A stretch of 8,511 nucleotides of DNA from an uncultured Ruminococcus sp. (GTDB lineage: Bacteria; Bacillota; Clostridia; Oscillospirales; Ruminococcaceae), in the NCBI GenBank assembly GCA_947167535.1, contig CAMVIL010000039.1:1-8511 (forward strand), read 5' to 3'. Made by a program: the position numbers and the translations under genes. Shown here piece after piece: positions 1 to 6,024 of this stretch. How positions within the stretch are numbered: the first letter of the stretch is position 1; the number at the start of each line of letters is the position of its first letter. The notes under the pieces were generated by a model that had not been told where the DNA came from, did not search any database, and saw nothing but the letters and a program-made list of their open reading frames with translations.

Positions 1-47
1 GACCACCGAGATCTACACTCTTTCCCTACACGACGCTCTTCCGATCT
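1..47 (+). other. Illumina TruSeq universal (P5) adapter remnant (artefact)
   Basis: These 47 bases match, as I recall the sequence, the last 47 bases of the 58-nt Illumina TruSeq universal adapter, ending in the familiar GCTCTTCCGATCT. Only the first 11 adapter bases are missing. The stretch is library-construction sequence left on the contig end and has no biological role. Reading frames crossing it are meaningless; for example the TAA at 47-49 takes its T from the adapter. Genomic sequence starts at base 48. Confidence 0.98.
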
Positions 48-745
48 AAAAGCGTGCCGGACTCCCCTGCATAACGGTGGAGACAGACGGCACCAAGCTT
101 TACGACTACGGCGAAGAGCTTACATACCTCAAGGTATTCAGGCAGTTTGCCGTGGACAGATACGATGTGAAAAAGGGCAGGCTCGGCGTGCTGGGGGCGA
201 CTCCGCTGAACACAGGTCTGAGCCGTGCGGACAAGCTGAAAGAAATGCTCGGCTCGGAGCGGTGGACGGATATCGTCTGCTTCGGGCTGGACAGCGGACT
301 CGATGACATACGCCGCGCCAGTGAGTGCGAGCAGATACTGGTCATCTCGCCGTCGGGACTGAAAACGGCAGGGTACCTCAAGGAAAAGTTCGGCACGCCA
401 TACGAGGTCGGCTTCCCGCGGCTGTGCGAATCGGCGGAGAAAGCGGCTGAGAGCATTTCGGGTAAGAAAGTGCTCGTCGTACACCAGCAGTTCGCGGCCA
501 ACGAACTTCGCGGACACTTCACCGACTGCGAGGTGGACTGCGCCACATGGTTCATGCTGGACAAGAGGTACGCGCAGGAGAACGACTTCCGCATAGACGG
601 TGAGGAAACGCTCATCGAAAAGATCGCCGAGGGCGGGTACGACGTGATCTTCGCCGACCCCGATATCAGACGAATGCTCGGCGGCTTCGGCGGCGAGTTT
701 GTTGACTTCCCGCACTACGCGATCAGTGCGGCAATGAATGAATAA
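48..745 (+). CDS. Nitrogenase component 1-type oxidoreductase, C-terminal part (5' truncated)
   Basis: The reading frame is open from the first genomic codon (AAG at 50) to TAA at 743-745 and gives 231 residues. The GTG at 77 is an internal valine, not a start, because family-like sequence (KRAGLPCITVETDG) precedes it. The protein resembles the C-terminal half of the nitrogenase component 1 superfamily (NifD/K/E/N, BchN/B, CfbD and unassigned nitrogenase-like proteins). The marks are a GLPCITVETDGTKLYDYG segment, LGATPLNTG, a GLDSGLDDIRRAS stretch followed by ILVISPSGLKTAGYLKEKFG, and a Rossmann-like GKKVLVVHQQ strand. Members are usually about 400-450 residues, so roughly the first half, with any cluster-binding cysteines, is lost beyond the contig end. 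Known members take electrons from a NifH-like ATPase to reduce a bound substrate; the substrate here is unknown. It lies 11 nt upstream of hypF on the same strand, so cotranscription is likely. It does not look like a true NifD or NifK, and nitrogen fixation should not be inferred. Confidence 0.78.
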
Positions 746-756
746 GATGAAAGGCG

Positions 757-3090
757 GTGAGCCGCATAATTACCGAAAGACTTAAAATATTCGGCATAGT
801 TCAGGGCGTGGGATTCCGCCCCTTCATGGCGGTCGCCGCGGATAAATTCGGAATACGCGGGACGGTCGCGAACAAGGGCTCCTACGTCGAGGCTTACGCT
901 CAGGGCAGCCGCGAGTCGGTGGACGCTTACATCGAGGAGATACGCCGCCGCCCGCCCGAGCGCTCGGTGATACTCGACATCGAGCACGAGCAGGTGGAGA
1001 GGGAGCCATTTGACGGCTTTGAGATAATCGAGAGCGAGAAGGAATACGGGAACATTTTTGTGTCGCCCGACATCGCGACCTGCGACAAGTGCAGATCGGA
1101 GCTGTACGATAAATCGGACAGAAGATATCTCCACCCGTTTATAAACTGCACCCAGTGCGGTCCTCGTCTGACGATTCTCGACACCATGCCCTACGACCGC
1201 GAGCGCACCAGCATGAAGGACTTCCCGATGTGCAAAAAGTGCGCCGGCGAGTACTACGACCCGGCGACGCGGCGGTTCGACGCACAGCCTGTCTGCTGCA
1301 ACGAATGCGGCCCCGAGGTCTACATCATCGGGCAGGACATCAAGGGTGCCGACGCGATAACCTACATCAGGAAGCTCATCATGGACGGCGGCGTGGCTGC
1401 CATCAAGGGCATCGGCGGCTTCCACCTCTGCTGCGACGCGAGGAACAGCGAAGCGGTAAAACGTCTGCGCGAGCTGAAGCGCCGACCGATGAAGCCATTT
1501 GCGCTGATGCTTCGGGACATGGACACCGTGCGGCGGGAGTGCGATATCAAAGCGGGTCAGGAAGAATACCTCACGGGCTGGCAAAAACCGATACTTCTGC
1601 TTGAGAAGAGACCCGACTGCACCATCAGCGAACTGATAGCGCCCGACAATCTGACAGTCGGCGTGATGCTCCCCTACAATCCGGTGCAGATGCTGCTCTT
1701 CGACTACCCCGACGGCATCGCGATGACCGATTGCCTCGTGATGACCAGCGGCAACGCGCGGGGCGCACCGATATGCCGCACCGATGATGACGCTGTCAAG
1801 GAGATCGGCGGCTTCTGCGACGCGATTCTTTCCCACAACAGGCGGATACTTATCCGCGCCGACGACTCGGTGACCGACTGGCTGTACGGCAAGCCTTACA
1901 TGATACGCCGCTCCCGCGGATTCGCGCCGCTGCCGGTAATGCTCAAAGGCAAACCGAAGCGGCAGGCGCTTGCCATCGGCGGCGAGCTGAAAAACAGCTT
2001 CTGCATCGCCCGCGGCGGACTGCTCTACGCCTCGCCTTATGTGGGCGACATGGCGGATATCCGCACGGTCAACGCGCTCAAGGAGTCGGTCAGACGAATG
2101 TGCGGACTGCTTGAAGCAGAGCCTGAGGTCATCGTATGCGACACCCACCCGATGTACAACACGGTGACAGTCGCAGAAGAACTGTCCAAAGAAATGGACA
2201 TTCCGCTCATTCATGTCCAGCACCACTACGCGCACATTCTGTCCTGTATGGCAGAGAACGGCTGCGCCGAGGACGCGCGGGTGATAGGTGTGAGCTTCGA
2301 CGGCACCGGCTACGGCGACGACAAGACCGTCTGGGGCGGCGAGCTGATGCTCTGCGGCTGGGACGGCTACCAGCGGGTCGGCAGCATCGAGCCCTTCATG
2401 CAGGTGGGCGGCGACCTCTCGGCGAAGGAAGGCTGGCGCATCGCTGTGCAGCTGATAAGGCAGCGCTTCGGTGATGACTCGCAGAGGGTCTGCGAAAGAC
2501 TGGGGCTCTGCGACGAAAAGACCTTCAAGCTGCAGGCGATGATGGCGGACAAAGGTCTGAACGCCGTTAAGTCCACAAGCTGCGGACGCCTCTTCGACGC
2601 GGTGTCGGCGATACTCGGCATTAGACGCGCTTCCACCTTTGAGGGCGAAGCTTCCACCGCGCTGATGTACCACGCCGAGCGGTATGTGAAAGCTCACGGT
2701 CTCACGCCGATTTCAGCTCCTGTGAGCATGGAGTCCGACAGCGAAAGCGGCAGCGGGTATATCACCCTCGGCACGCCTGAGCTTGTGAAATGGCTGGCGG
2801 AGCGTTTTATGGACGGCGGCGACACAGAACAGCTGGCTTACGAATTCCACGCCGCGCTTTCCGAGCTGATACGTATGTCCTGCACCGAGCTTCGGGATCG
2901 AACAGGACTAGACACCGTCGCCCTCAGCGGCGGAGTCTTCCAGAACCGACTGCTGGTGCAGCTGACAAAGTCGGCGCTTGAAAAGGCAGGCTTCAACGTG
3001 CTGCTCCACGGCGTTATCCCGCCCAACGACGGCGGCATCTGCGTCGGACAAGCGGCATACGGAGCGCTGTTGACAGATAATAGAGAATAG
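757..3090 (+). CDS. hypF: Carbamoyltransferase HypF, [NiFe]-hydrogenase maturation
   Basis: HypF converts carbamoyl phosphate to carbamoyl-adenylate and passes the carbamoyl group to the C-terminal cysteine of HypE; it is the source of the hydrogenase cyanide ligands. The 777-residue protein has all expected parts. An acylphosphatase domain spans about 5-95 (IVQGVGFRPF, with VANKG). A double zinc-finger region has cysteines 109, 112, 131, 134, 159, 162, 181 and 184, exactly the family spacing C-x2-C-x18-C-x2-C-x24-C-x2-C-x18-C-x2-C. A YrdC-like domain spans about 200-390 (AAIKGIGGFHLCCDA, KRRPMKPFALM). A Kae1-like domain follows from about 405 (VQHHYAHILS at 487-496, VSFDGTGYGDD, LSGGVFQNRLL, PNDGGICVGQA). 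Length is close to the E. coli protein (about 750). The GTG at 757 is the first start after an in-frame TGA at 748-750, and family-like sequence begins at residue 8 or so. The only Shine-Dalgarno-like bases (AAAGG, 750-754) are unusually close, suggesting coupling to the upstream gene. Confidence 0.97.
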   Translation: MSRIITERLKIFGIVQGVGFRPFMAVAADKFGIRGTVANKGSYVEAYAQGSRESVDAYIEEIRRRPPERSVILDIEHEQVEREPFDGFEIIESEKEYGNIFVSPDIATCDKCRSELYDKSDRRYLHPFINCTQCGPRLTILDTMPYDRERTSMKDFPMCKKCAGEYYDPATRRFDAQPVCCNECGPEVYIIGQDIKGADAITYIRKLIMDGGVAAIKGIGGFHLCCDARNSEAVKRLRELKRRPMKPFALMLRDMDTVRRECDIKAGQEEYLTGWQKPILLLEKRPDCTISELIAPDNLTVGVMLPYNPVQMLLFDYPDGIAMTDCLVMTSGNARGAPICRTDDDAVKEIGGFCDAILSHNRRILIRADDSVTDWLYGKPYMIRRSRGFAPLPVMLKGKPKRQALAIGGELKNSFCIARGGLLYASPYVGDMADIRTVNALKESVRRMCGLLEAEPEVIVCDTHPMYNTVTVAEELSKEMDIPLIHVQHHYAHILSCMAENGCAEDARVIGVSFDGTGYGDDKTVWGGELMLCGWDGYQRVGSIEPFMQVGGDLSAKEGWRIAVQLIRQRFGDDSQRVCERLGLCDEKTFKLQAMMADKGLNAVKSTSCGRLFDAVSAILGIRRASTFEGEASTALMYHAERYVKAHGLTPISAPVSMESDSESGSGYITLGTPELVKWLAERFMDGGDTEQLAYEFHAALSELIRMSCTELRDRTGLDTVALSGGVFQNRLLVQLTKSALEKAGFNVLLHGVIPPNDGGICVGQAAYGALLTDNRE

Positions 3091-3108
3091 ATAACAAATA
3101 ATAGATAT

Positions 3109-3129
3109 TGTGCCGCCTGCGGCGGCGTA
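3109..3129 (+). other. Intercistronic hairpin between hypF and hypC
   Basis: GCCGCC (3112-3117), loop TGC, GGCGGC (3121-3126) is a perfect 6-bp GC stem. It extends by two G-U wobbles and one A-T pair to 3109-3129. It lies in the AT-rich 59-nt gap between hypF and hypC, just upstream of the hypC ribosome binding site. No T-run follows, so it is not a normal terminator. It may be an RNA processing or stability element that sets hypCDE expression apart from hypF, but that role is inferred. Confidence 0.5.
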
Positions 3130-3137
3130 TTATAAAC

Positions 3138-3142
3138 GGAGG
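3138..3142 (+). promoter_or_regulatory. Ribosome binding site of hypC
   Basis: GGAGG lies 7 nt before the ATG at 3150. It fixes that ATG as the hypC start rather than the in-frame codon at 3108, which would add 14 residues (CRLRRRIINGGIF) unlike any HypC. The canonical HypC N-terminus Met-Cys begins exactly here. Confidence 0.9.
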
Positions 3143-3149
3143 TATTTTT

Positions 3150-3359
3150 ATGTGTGTTGGATTAGCTTCCAGAGTAGTAAATGTTAAGAATGGTACCGCT
3201 ATAATCGATGCGGGCGGGGCTCAGAGGCCTGTCAGCGCGGGCGTGCTGACCGATCTGGAACCCGGTGATTACGTAATGGTCCACGCGGGTGTTGCGATCG
3301 CTAAGATCACCCAGTCGGACGAGGACGAGGCGAACGACCTGATGGAGAGCCTGCTATGA
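3150..3359 (+). CDS. hypC: Hydrogenase maturation chaperone HypC
   Basis: HypC is the small chaperone that, with HypD, carries the Fe(CN)2CO unit and delivers it to the precursor of the hydrogenase large subunit. The protein is 69 residues, slightly short of typical members (about 75-95). It starts MCVGLASRV; the second residue, cysteine, is the essential iron-binding residue of the family and is exposed once the initiator Met is removed. The rest is an OB-fold-like beta barrel: AIIDAGGAQRPVS, then LEPGDYVMVHAGVAIAKI at 36-53 (the family motif is GDYVLVHVGFAI), then a short acidic helical tail. Its stop TGA overlaps the hypD ATG by 4 nt (ATGA, 3356-3359), so the two partners are translationally coupled. 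A paralogue such as HybG cannot be excluded by sequence alone, but no other copy is in the window. Confidence 0.96.
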   Translation: MCVGLASRVVNVKNGTAIIDAGGAQRPVSAGVLTDLEPGDYVMVHAGVAIAKITQSDEDEANDLMESLL

Positions 3360-4408
3360 ACGAAACTATCAAAGCTGCGAGGGACATAATCACCTCATAC
3401 GACGGCAGACCGCTGCGCATAATGGAGGTCTGCGGAACACATACCCACGAGTTTTTCAGGCTTGGCGTGAGAAAGCTGCTGCCCGAAAAGGTAGACCTTA
3501 TCTCGGGTCCCGGATGTCCTGTCTGCGTGACGGCGGTGGACTTTATCGACGAGGCCTGCTGGCTGGCACTGGAGAAGAACTGCATAGTCTGTACATTCGG
3601 CGACCTTATAAAAGTCCCCGGCACGACAATGAGCCTCGCGGGGGCAAGGTCGCAGGGCGCGGAGATCCGCCCCGTTTACTCTCCTCTCGACGCTGTCGAG
3701 ATCGCAAAACAAACTCCCAACAGGCAGGTAGTTTTCCTCGCCGTCGGTTTCGAGACCACCACTCCGTCGGCTTGCCTTGCGGCTAAGCAGGCAAGGGAAC
3801 TGGGGCTGAAAAACTTCTCGCTGCTCACCGCCAACAAGACTATGCCCAACGCATATCAGGCGCTGGTCGGCAGCGCGGACGCTTTCATCTACCCCGGCCA
3901 CGTCAACGCGATAACGGGAAACGCCGTCTGCAAGAAGCTCTGCGAGGAGCAGGGCGTGTCGGGCGTTGTAGCGGGATTCACGGCGTCTGAGCTTATCACA
4001 GCTCTGGCGGTGGCGATCAAGCTTCTTGACAAGGGCGAACCCTTCTTCCGCAACTGCTACCCCCGCGTCGTAAAGGACGAGGGCAACCCCGAAGCCATCG
4101 CGCTGATGAACGAGGTCATGGAGCCCTGCGACAACGAGTGGCGCGGACTGGGTCTGATACCAGGCTCGGGCATGAAGCTGAAGGCGGAGTACGCGGAGTT
4201 TGACGCAAGGATCAAGTTTGCGATGCCCGAGATCAAGGGCAAGCCGAACCCCGCCTGCCGCTGCGGCGACGTGCTTCAGGGCAAGTGCAAGCCGAGCGAC
4301 TGCAAGGTATTCGGCAAGGGCTGTACCCCCCTGCACCCCATAGGTGCCTGCATGGTATCCGACGAAGGCGCCTGCTCGGCGTATTATCAGTACGCGGGCA
4401 TAGTTTAA
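3356..4408 (+). CDS. hypD: Hydrogenase Fe(CN)2CO assembly protein HypD
   Basis: HypD is the iron-sulfur scaffold that, together with HypC, accepts cyanide from HypE and builds the Fe(CN)2CO unit of [NiFe]-hydrogenase in the cytoplasm. The 350-residue length is normal for the family. Conserved motifs are present in order: MEVCGTHTHEF (Cys26), GPGCPVCV (Cys54 and Cys57, the thiol pair near the iron-binding site), CTFGDLIKVPG at about 79-89, VGFETTTP, PGHVNAITG, and GFTASELITAL. The cysteine-rich C-terminus (ACRCGDVLQGKCKPSDCKVF, then GCTPLHPIGACMVSDEGACS) supplies the ligands of the 4Fe-4S cluster. All key cysteines appear intact, so the protein should be functional. It starts within the hypC stop codon and is followed after 39 nt by hypE. 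Confidence 0.97.
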   Translation: MNETIKAARDIITSYDGRPLRIMEVCGTHTHEFFRLGVRKLLPEKVDLISGPGCPVCVTAVDFIDEACWLALEKNCIVCTFGDLIKVPGTTMSLAGARSQGAEIRPVYSPLDAVEIAKQTPNRQVVFLAVGFETTTPSACLAAKQARELGLKNFSLLTANKTMPNAYQALVGSADAFIYPGHVNAITGNAVCKKLCEEQGVSGVVAGFTASELITALAVAIKLLDKGEPFFRNCYPRVVKDEGNPEAIALMNEVMEPCDNEWRGLGLIPGSGMKLKAEYAEFDARIKFAMPEIKGKPNPACRCGDVLQGKCKPSDCKVFGKGCTPLHPIGACMVSDEGACSAYYQYAGIV

Positions 4409-4434
4409 CTTCCCGCAAATAAAATAATCAAAAT

Positions 4435-4439
4435 AGGAG
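4435..4439 (+). promoter_or_regulatory. Ribosome binding site of hypE
   Basis: AGGAG lies 8 nt upstream of the ATG at 4448. It supports that ATG over the in-frame TTG at 4442, which would be only 2 nt from the Shine-Dalgarno bases. Confidence 0.85.
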
Positions 4440-4447
4440 TTTTGAAA

Positions 4448-5452
4448 ATGAGCAATACAGTAACCCTCGCCCACGGTGCGGGCGGAAAGCAGACCAGTGA
4501 ACTTATAGAGAAGGTATTCAAGGCGCACTTCTCCAATCCCGAATTCACCCCCGATGACGCGGCAGTCCTGCCCGCTCCCGGTGGTCGTCTGGCTATGAGC
4601 ACCGACGGATTTATCGTCTCGCCCTGGGAGTTCAACGGCGGAAATATCGGCAAGCTCAGCATCTGCGGAACCGTCAACGACCTCGCCTGCATGGGCGCTA
4701 AGCCCCTATATATGACCTGCGCTTTCGTCATCGAGGAAGGCTTCCCGATGGACAAGCTGGAGCAGATCGCGGCGGCTATGGAAAAGACTGCGGCTGAGGT
4801 CGGCGTTAAGATCGTTGCTGGTGACACCAAGGTGGCCGGCAAGGGTCAGTGCGACGGTGTGTTCATCACCACCACCGGTATCGGTCAGATCGTAGACGGC
4901 GCCGATACTTCGGGCAACTACGCAAAGCCGGGTGACGCTATCATCGTAAGCGGCGACGTCGGCAGACACGGCTGCACAATACTTATCGCCCGCGACGACT
5001 ACGGCATCGAGTCGGACGTCGACAGCGACTGCGCACCTCTCTGGGGCACTGTTGAGACTATGCTGGGCGTGACCAAGGACATACACGTTATCCGCGACGC
5101 TACACGAGGCGGCGTAGGCACCGTGCTTTATGAGATCGCGGGACAGAGCAACGTCGGTATCCGCCTCAACGCGGCTGACATCCCCGTGGACGATCGCGCC
5201 AAGGGCGTCTGCGGTATGCTGGGACTTGAGCCGCTCTACCTCGCCTGCGAAGGCAGACTCGTTATCTTCGCGCCGCAGGAGCACGCCGAAGCGCTCGTTG
5301 CCGAGCTGAGAAAGGGCAAGTACACCGCCAATGCCGCCATCATCGGCACTGTTACCGAGGAGAACGCAGGCCGCGTTATCATGGAGACCGAGATAGGCAC
5401 TCAGACAGTTCTCCCACAGCCCAAGGGCGAGCTTCTGCCGCGTATCTGCTAA
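4448..5452 (+). CDS. hypE: Carbamoyl dehydratase HypE, [NiFe]-hydrogenase maturation
   Basis: HypE receives a carbamoyl group from HypF on its C-terminal cysteine, dehydrates it with ATP to a thiocyanate, and transfers cyanide to the iron held by HypC-HypD. The protein is 334 residues and belongs to the PurM/AIR-synthase-like ATP-grasping superfamily. Visible motifs are AHGAGGKQ at 8-15, TPDDAAVL, MSTDGFIVSPWEFNGGNIGK, ICGTVNDLACMGAKP, VAGDTKV, VSGDVGRHG, and DATRGGVGTVLYEIA. It ends in PRIC, the universally conserved HypE tail with the acceptor cysteine as the last residue, so the protein is complete. It completes a hypFCDE set in one operon. The next gene begins 9 nt after the stop, and that gene's likely ribosome binding site overlaps the hypE stop codon. 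Confidence 0.97.
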   Translation: MSNTVTLAHGAGGKQTSELIEKVFKAHFSNPEFTPDDAAVLPAPGGRLAMSTDGFIVSPWEFNGGNIGKLSICGTVNDLACMGAKPLYMTCAFVIEEGFPMDKLEQIAAAMEKTAAEVGVKIVAGDTKVAGKGQCDGVFITTTGIGQIVDGADTSGNYAKPGDAIIVSGDVGRHGCTILIARDDYGIESDVDSDCAPLWGTVETMLGVTKDIHVIRDATRGGVGTVLYEIAGQSNVGIRLNAADIPVDDRAKGVCGMLGLEPLYLACEGRLVIFAPQEHAEALVAELRKGKYTANAAIIGTVTEENAGRVIMETEIGTQTVLPQPKGELLPRIC

Positions 5453-5461
5453 GGTGCCGCC

Positions 5462-5959
5462 ATGAAGCTGAGAGAGTTCAGGAACGAGGACGCAGACATC
5501 ATCTGCCGCTGGCTACGGACCGAGGCAGAGCTTTACCGCTGGTCGGCGGACAGGTTCAACAAGTTTCCTCTGACTGGCGGCGACATCGTCGCCAACTACA
5601 CCCCGCAGACAGAAAGCGGGCGGTTCTTCCCCCTGACGGCTGTTGACGATGAGGACAATGTAGTCGGGCACTTCATAATCCGCTATCCCCGCGAGGACGA
5701 CGATTCTACCGTCCGCTTCGGGTTCGTGATACTCGACCCTGAACCGAGGGGCAAGGGACTCGGCAAGGAAATGCTGAGGCTCGGAATAGAGTACGTCAGG
5801 GAGAACCTGAATGTCGGTCGGATAGACCTCGGGGTGTTCGACGGCAACGACAGCGCCGAGGGCTGTTACAAGGCGGTGGGATTCAAGGAGTACAGCCGCC
5901 GCAAGTGCGAGATGCCGATCGGCTGCTGGGACTGCATCGACATGGAACTGTATATATAA
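5462..5959 (+). CDS. GNAT-family N-acetyltransferase
   Basis: This 165-residue protein belongs to the Gcn5-related N-acetyltransferases, which transfer acetyl from acetyl-CoA to an amine. The acetyl-CoA pyrophosphate-binding signature (R/Q-x-x-G-x-G/A) is seen as RGKGLGKEML at 96-105, preceded by the beta-4 strand RFGFVILDP. The later NDSAEGCYKAVGFKEY stretch at 129-144 is the usual motif B (N-x-x-A...Y-x-x-x-GF). Several cysteines lie near the C-terminus (149, 155, 158). The substrate cannot be read from sequence; it could be a RimJ/RimL-like protein acetylase or a small-molecule enzyme. The ATG at 5462 follows AGGTG (5452-5456), which starts in the hypE stop codon, so it is very likely translated from the hyp mRNA. 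It is not a known hydrogenase maturation factor and may simply be a passenger at the operon end. Confidence 0.92.
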   Translation: MKLREFRNEDADIICRWLRTEAELYRWSADRFNKFPLTGGDIVANYTPQTESGRFFPLTAVDDEDNVVGHFIIRYPREDDDSTVRFGFVILDPEPRGKGLGKEMLRLGIEYVRENLNVGRIDLGVFDGNDSAEGCYKAVGFKEYSRRKCEMPIGCWDCIDMELYI

Positions 5960-5960
5960 A

Positions 5961-6001
5961 AGAAAAAAACGTGGGAGCAATCAATACTCTCACGCTTTTT
6001 C
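5961..6001. terminator. Bidirectional intrinsic terminator between convergent genes
   Basis: CGTGGGAG (5970-5977) and CTCTCACG (5987-5994) form an 8-bp stem with one G-U pair and a 9-nt loop. An A-run (5963-5969) precedes it and a T-run (5996-6000) follows, so it has a U-tract on both strands. It starts just after the acetyltransferase stop and lies about 25 nt past the isomerase stop on the other strand. It can therefore end both transcription units. Confidence 0.9.
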
Positions 6002-6024
6002 TATTTCAGGGGGTAAGGGGATTA

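Noticed and set aside
48..745. Nitrogenase-like gene as evidence of nitrogen fixation
   Set aside because: The fragment lacks a close likeness to NifD or NifK and no nif gene adjoins it. Many component 1 relatives in anaerobes do not fix nitrogen.
715..2697. A 660-codon open frame antisense to hypF
   Set aside because: It lies opposite a complete HypF with every family motif. Its composition (many H, R, A, V) is what GC-rich codons give when read on the opposite strand, and it has no recognisable domain or ribosome binding site.
3070..3098. A perfect TTGACA at 3070-3075 as the -35 of an internal hypC promoter
   Set aside because: The hexamer at the proper distance (AACAAA at 3093-3098, 17-nt spacing) is a poor -10, and shifts of 1 nt do no better. 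The hexamer lies inside the last hypF codons.
3108..3136. TTGTGC with TATAAA 17 nt downstream as a hypC promoter
   Set aside because: Only half of the -35 matches, the spacer is the GC hairpin, and transcription would start at the ribosome binding site itself.
4394..4416. GCGGG/CCCGC inverted repeat at the end of hypD as a terminator
   Set aside because: The stem is only 5 bp with a 13-nt loop, and an A-rich, not T-rich, run follows. hypE follows at once with a good ribosome binding site.
3395..4528. A 377-codon antisense frame over hypD and the start of hypE
   Set aside because: It is a shadow of two well-supported genes, with no recognisable family.
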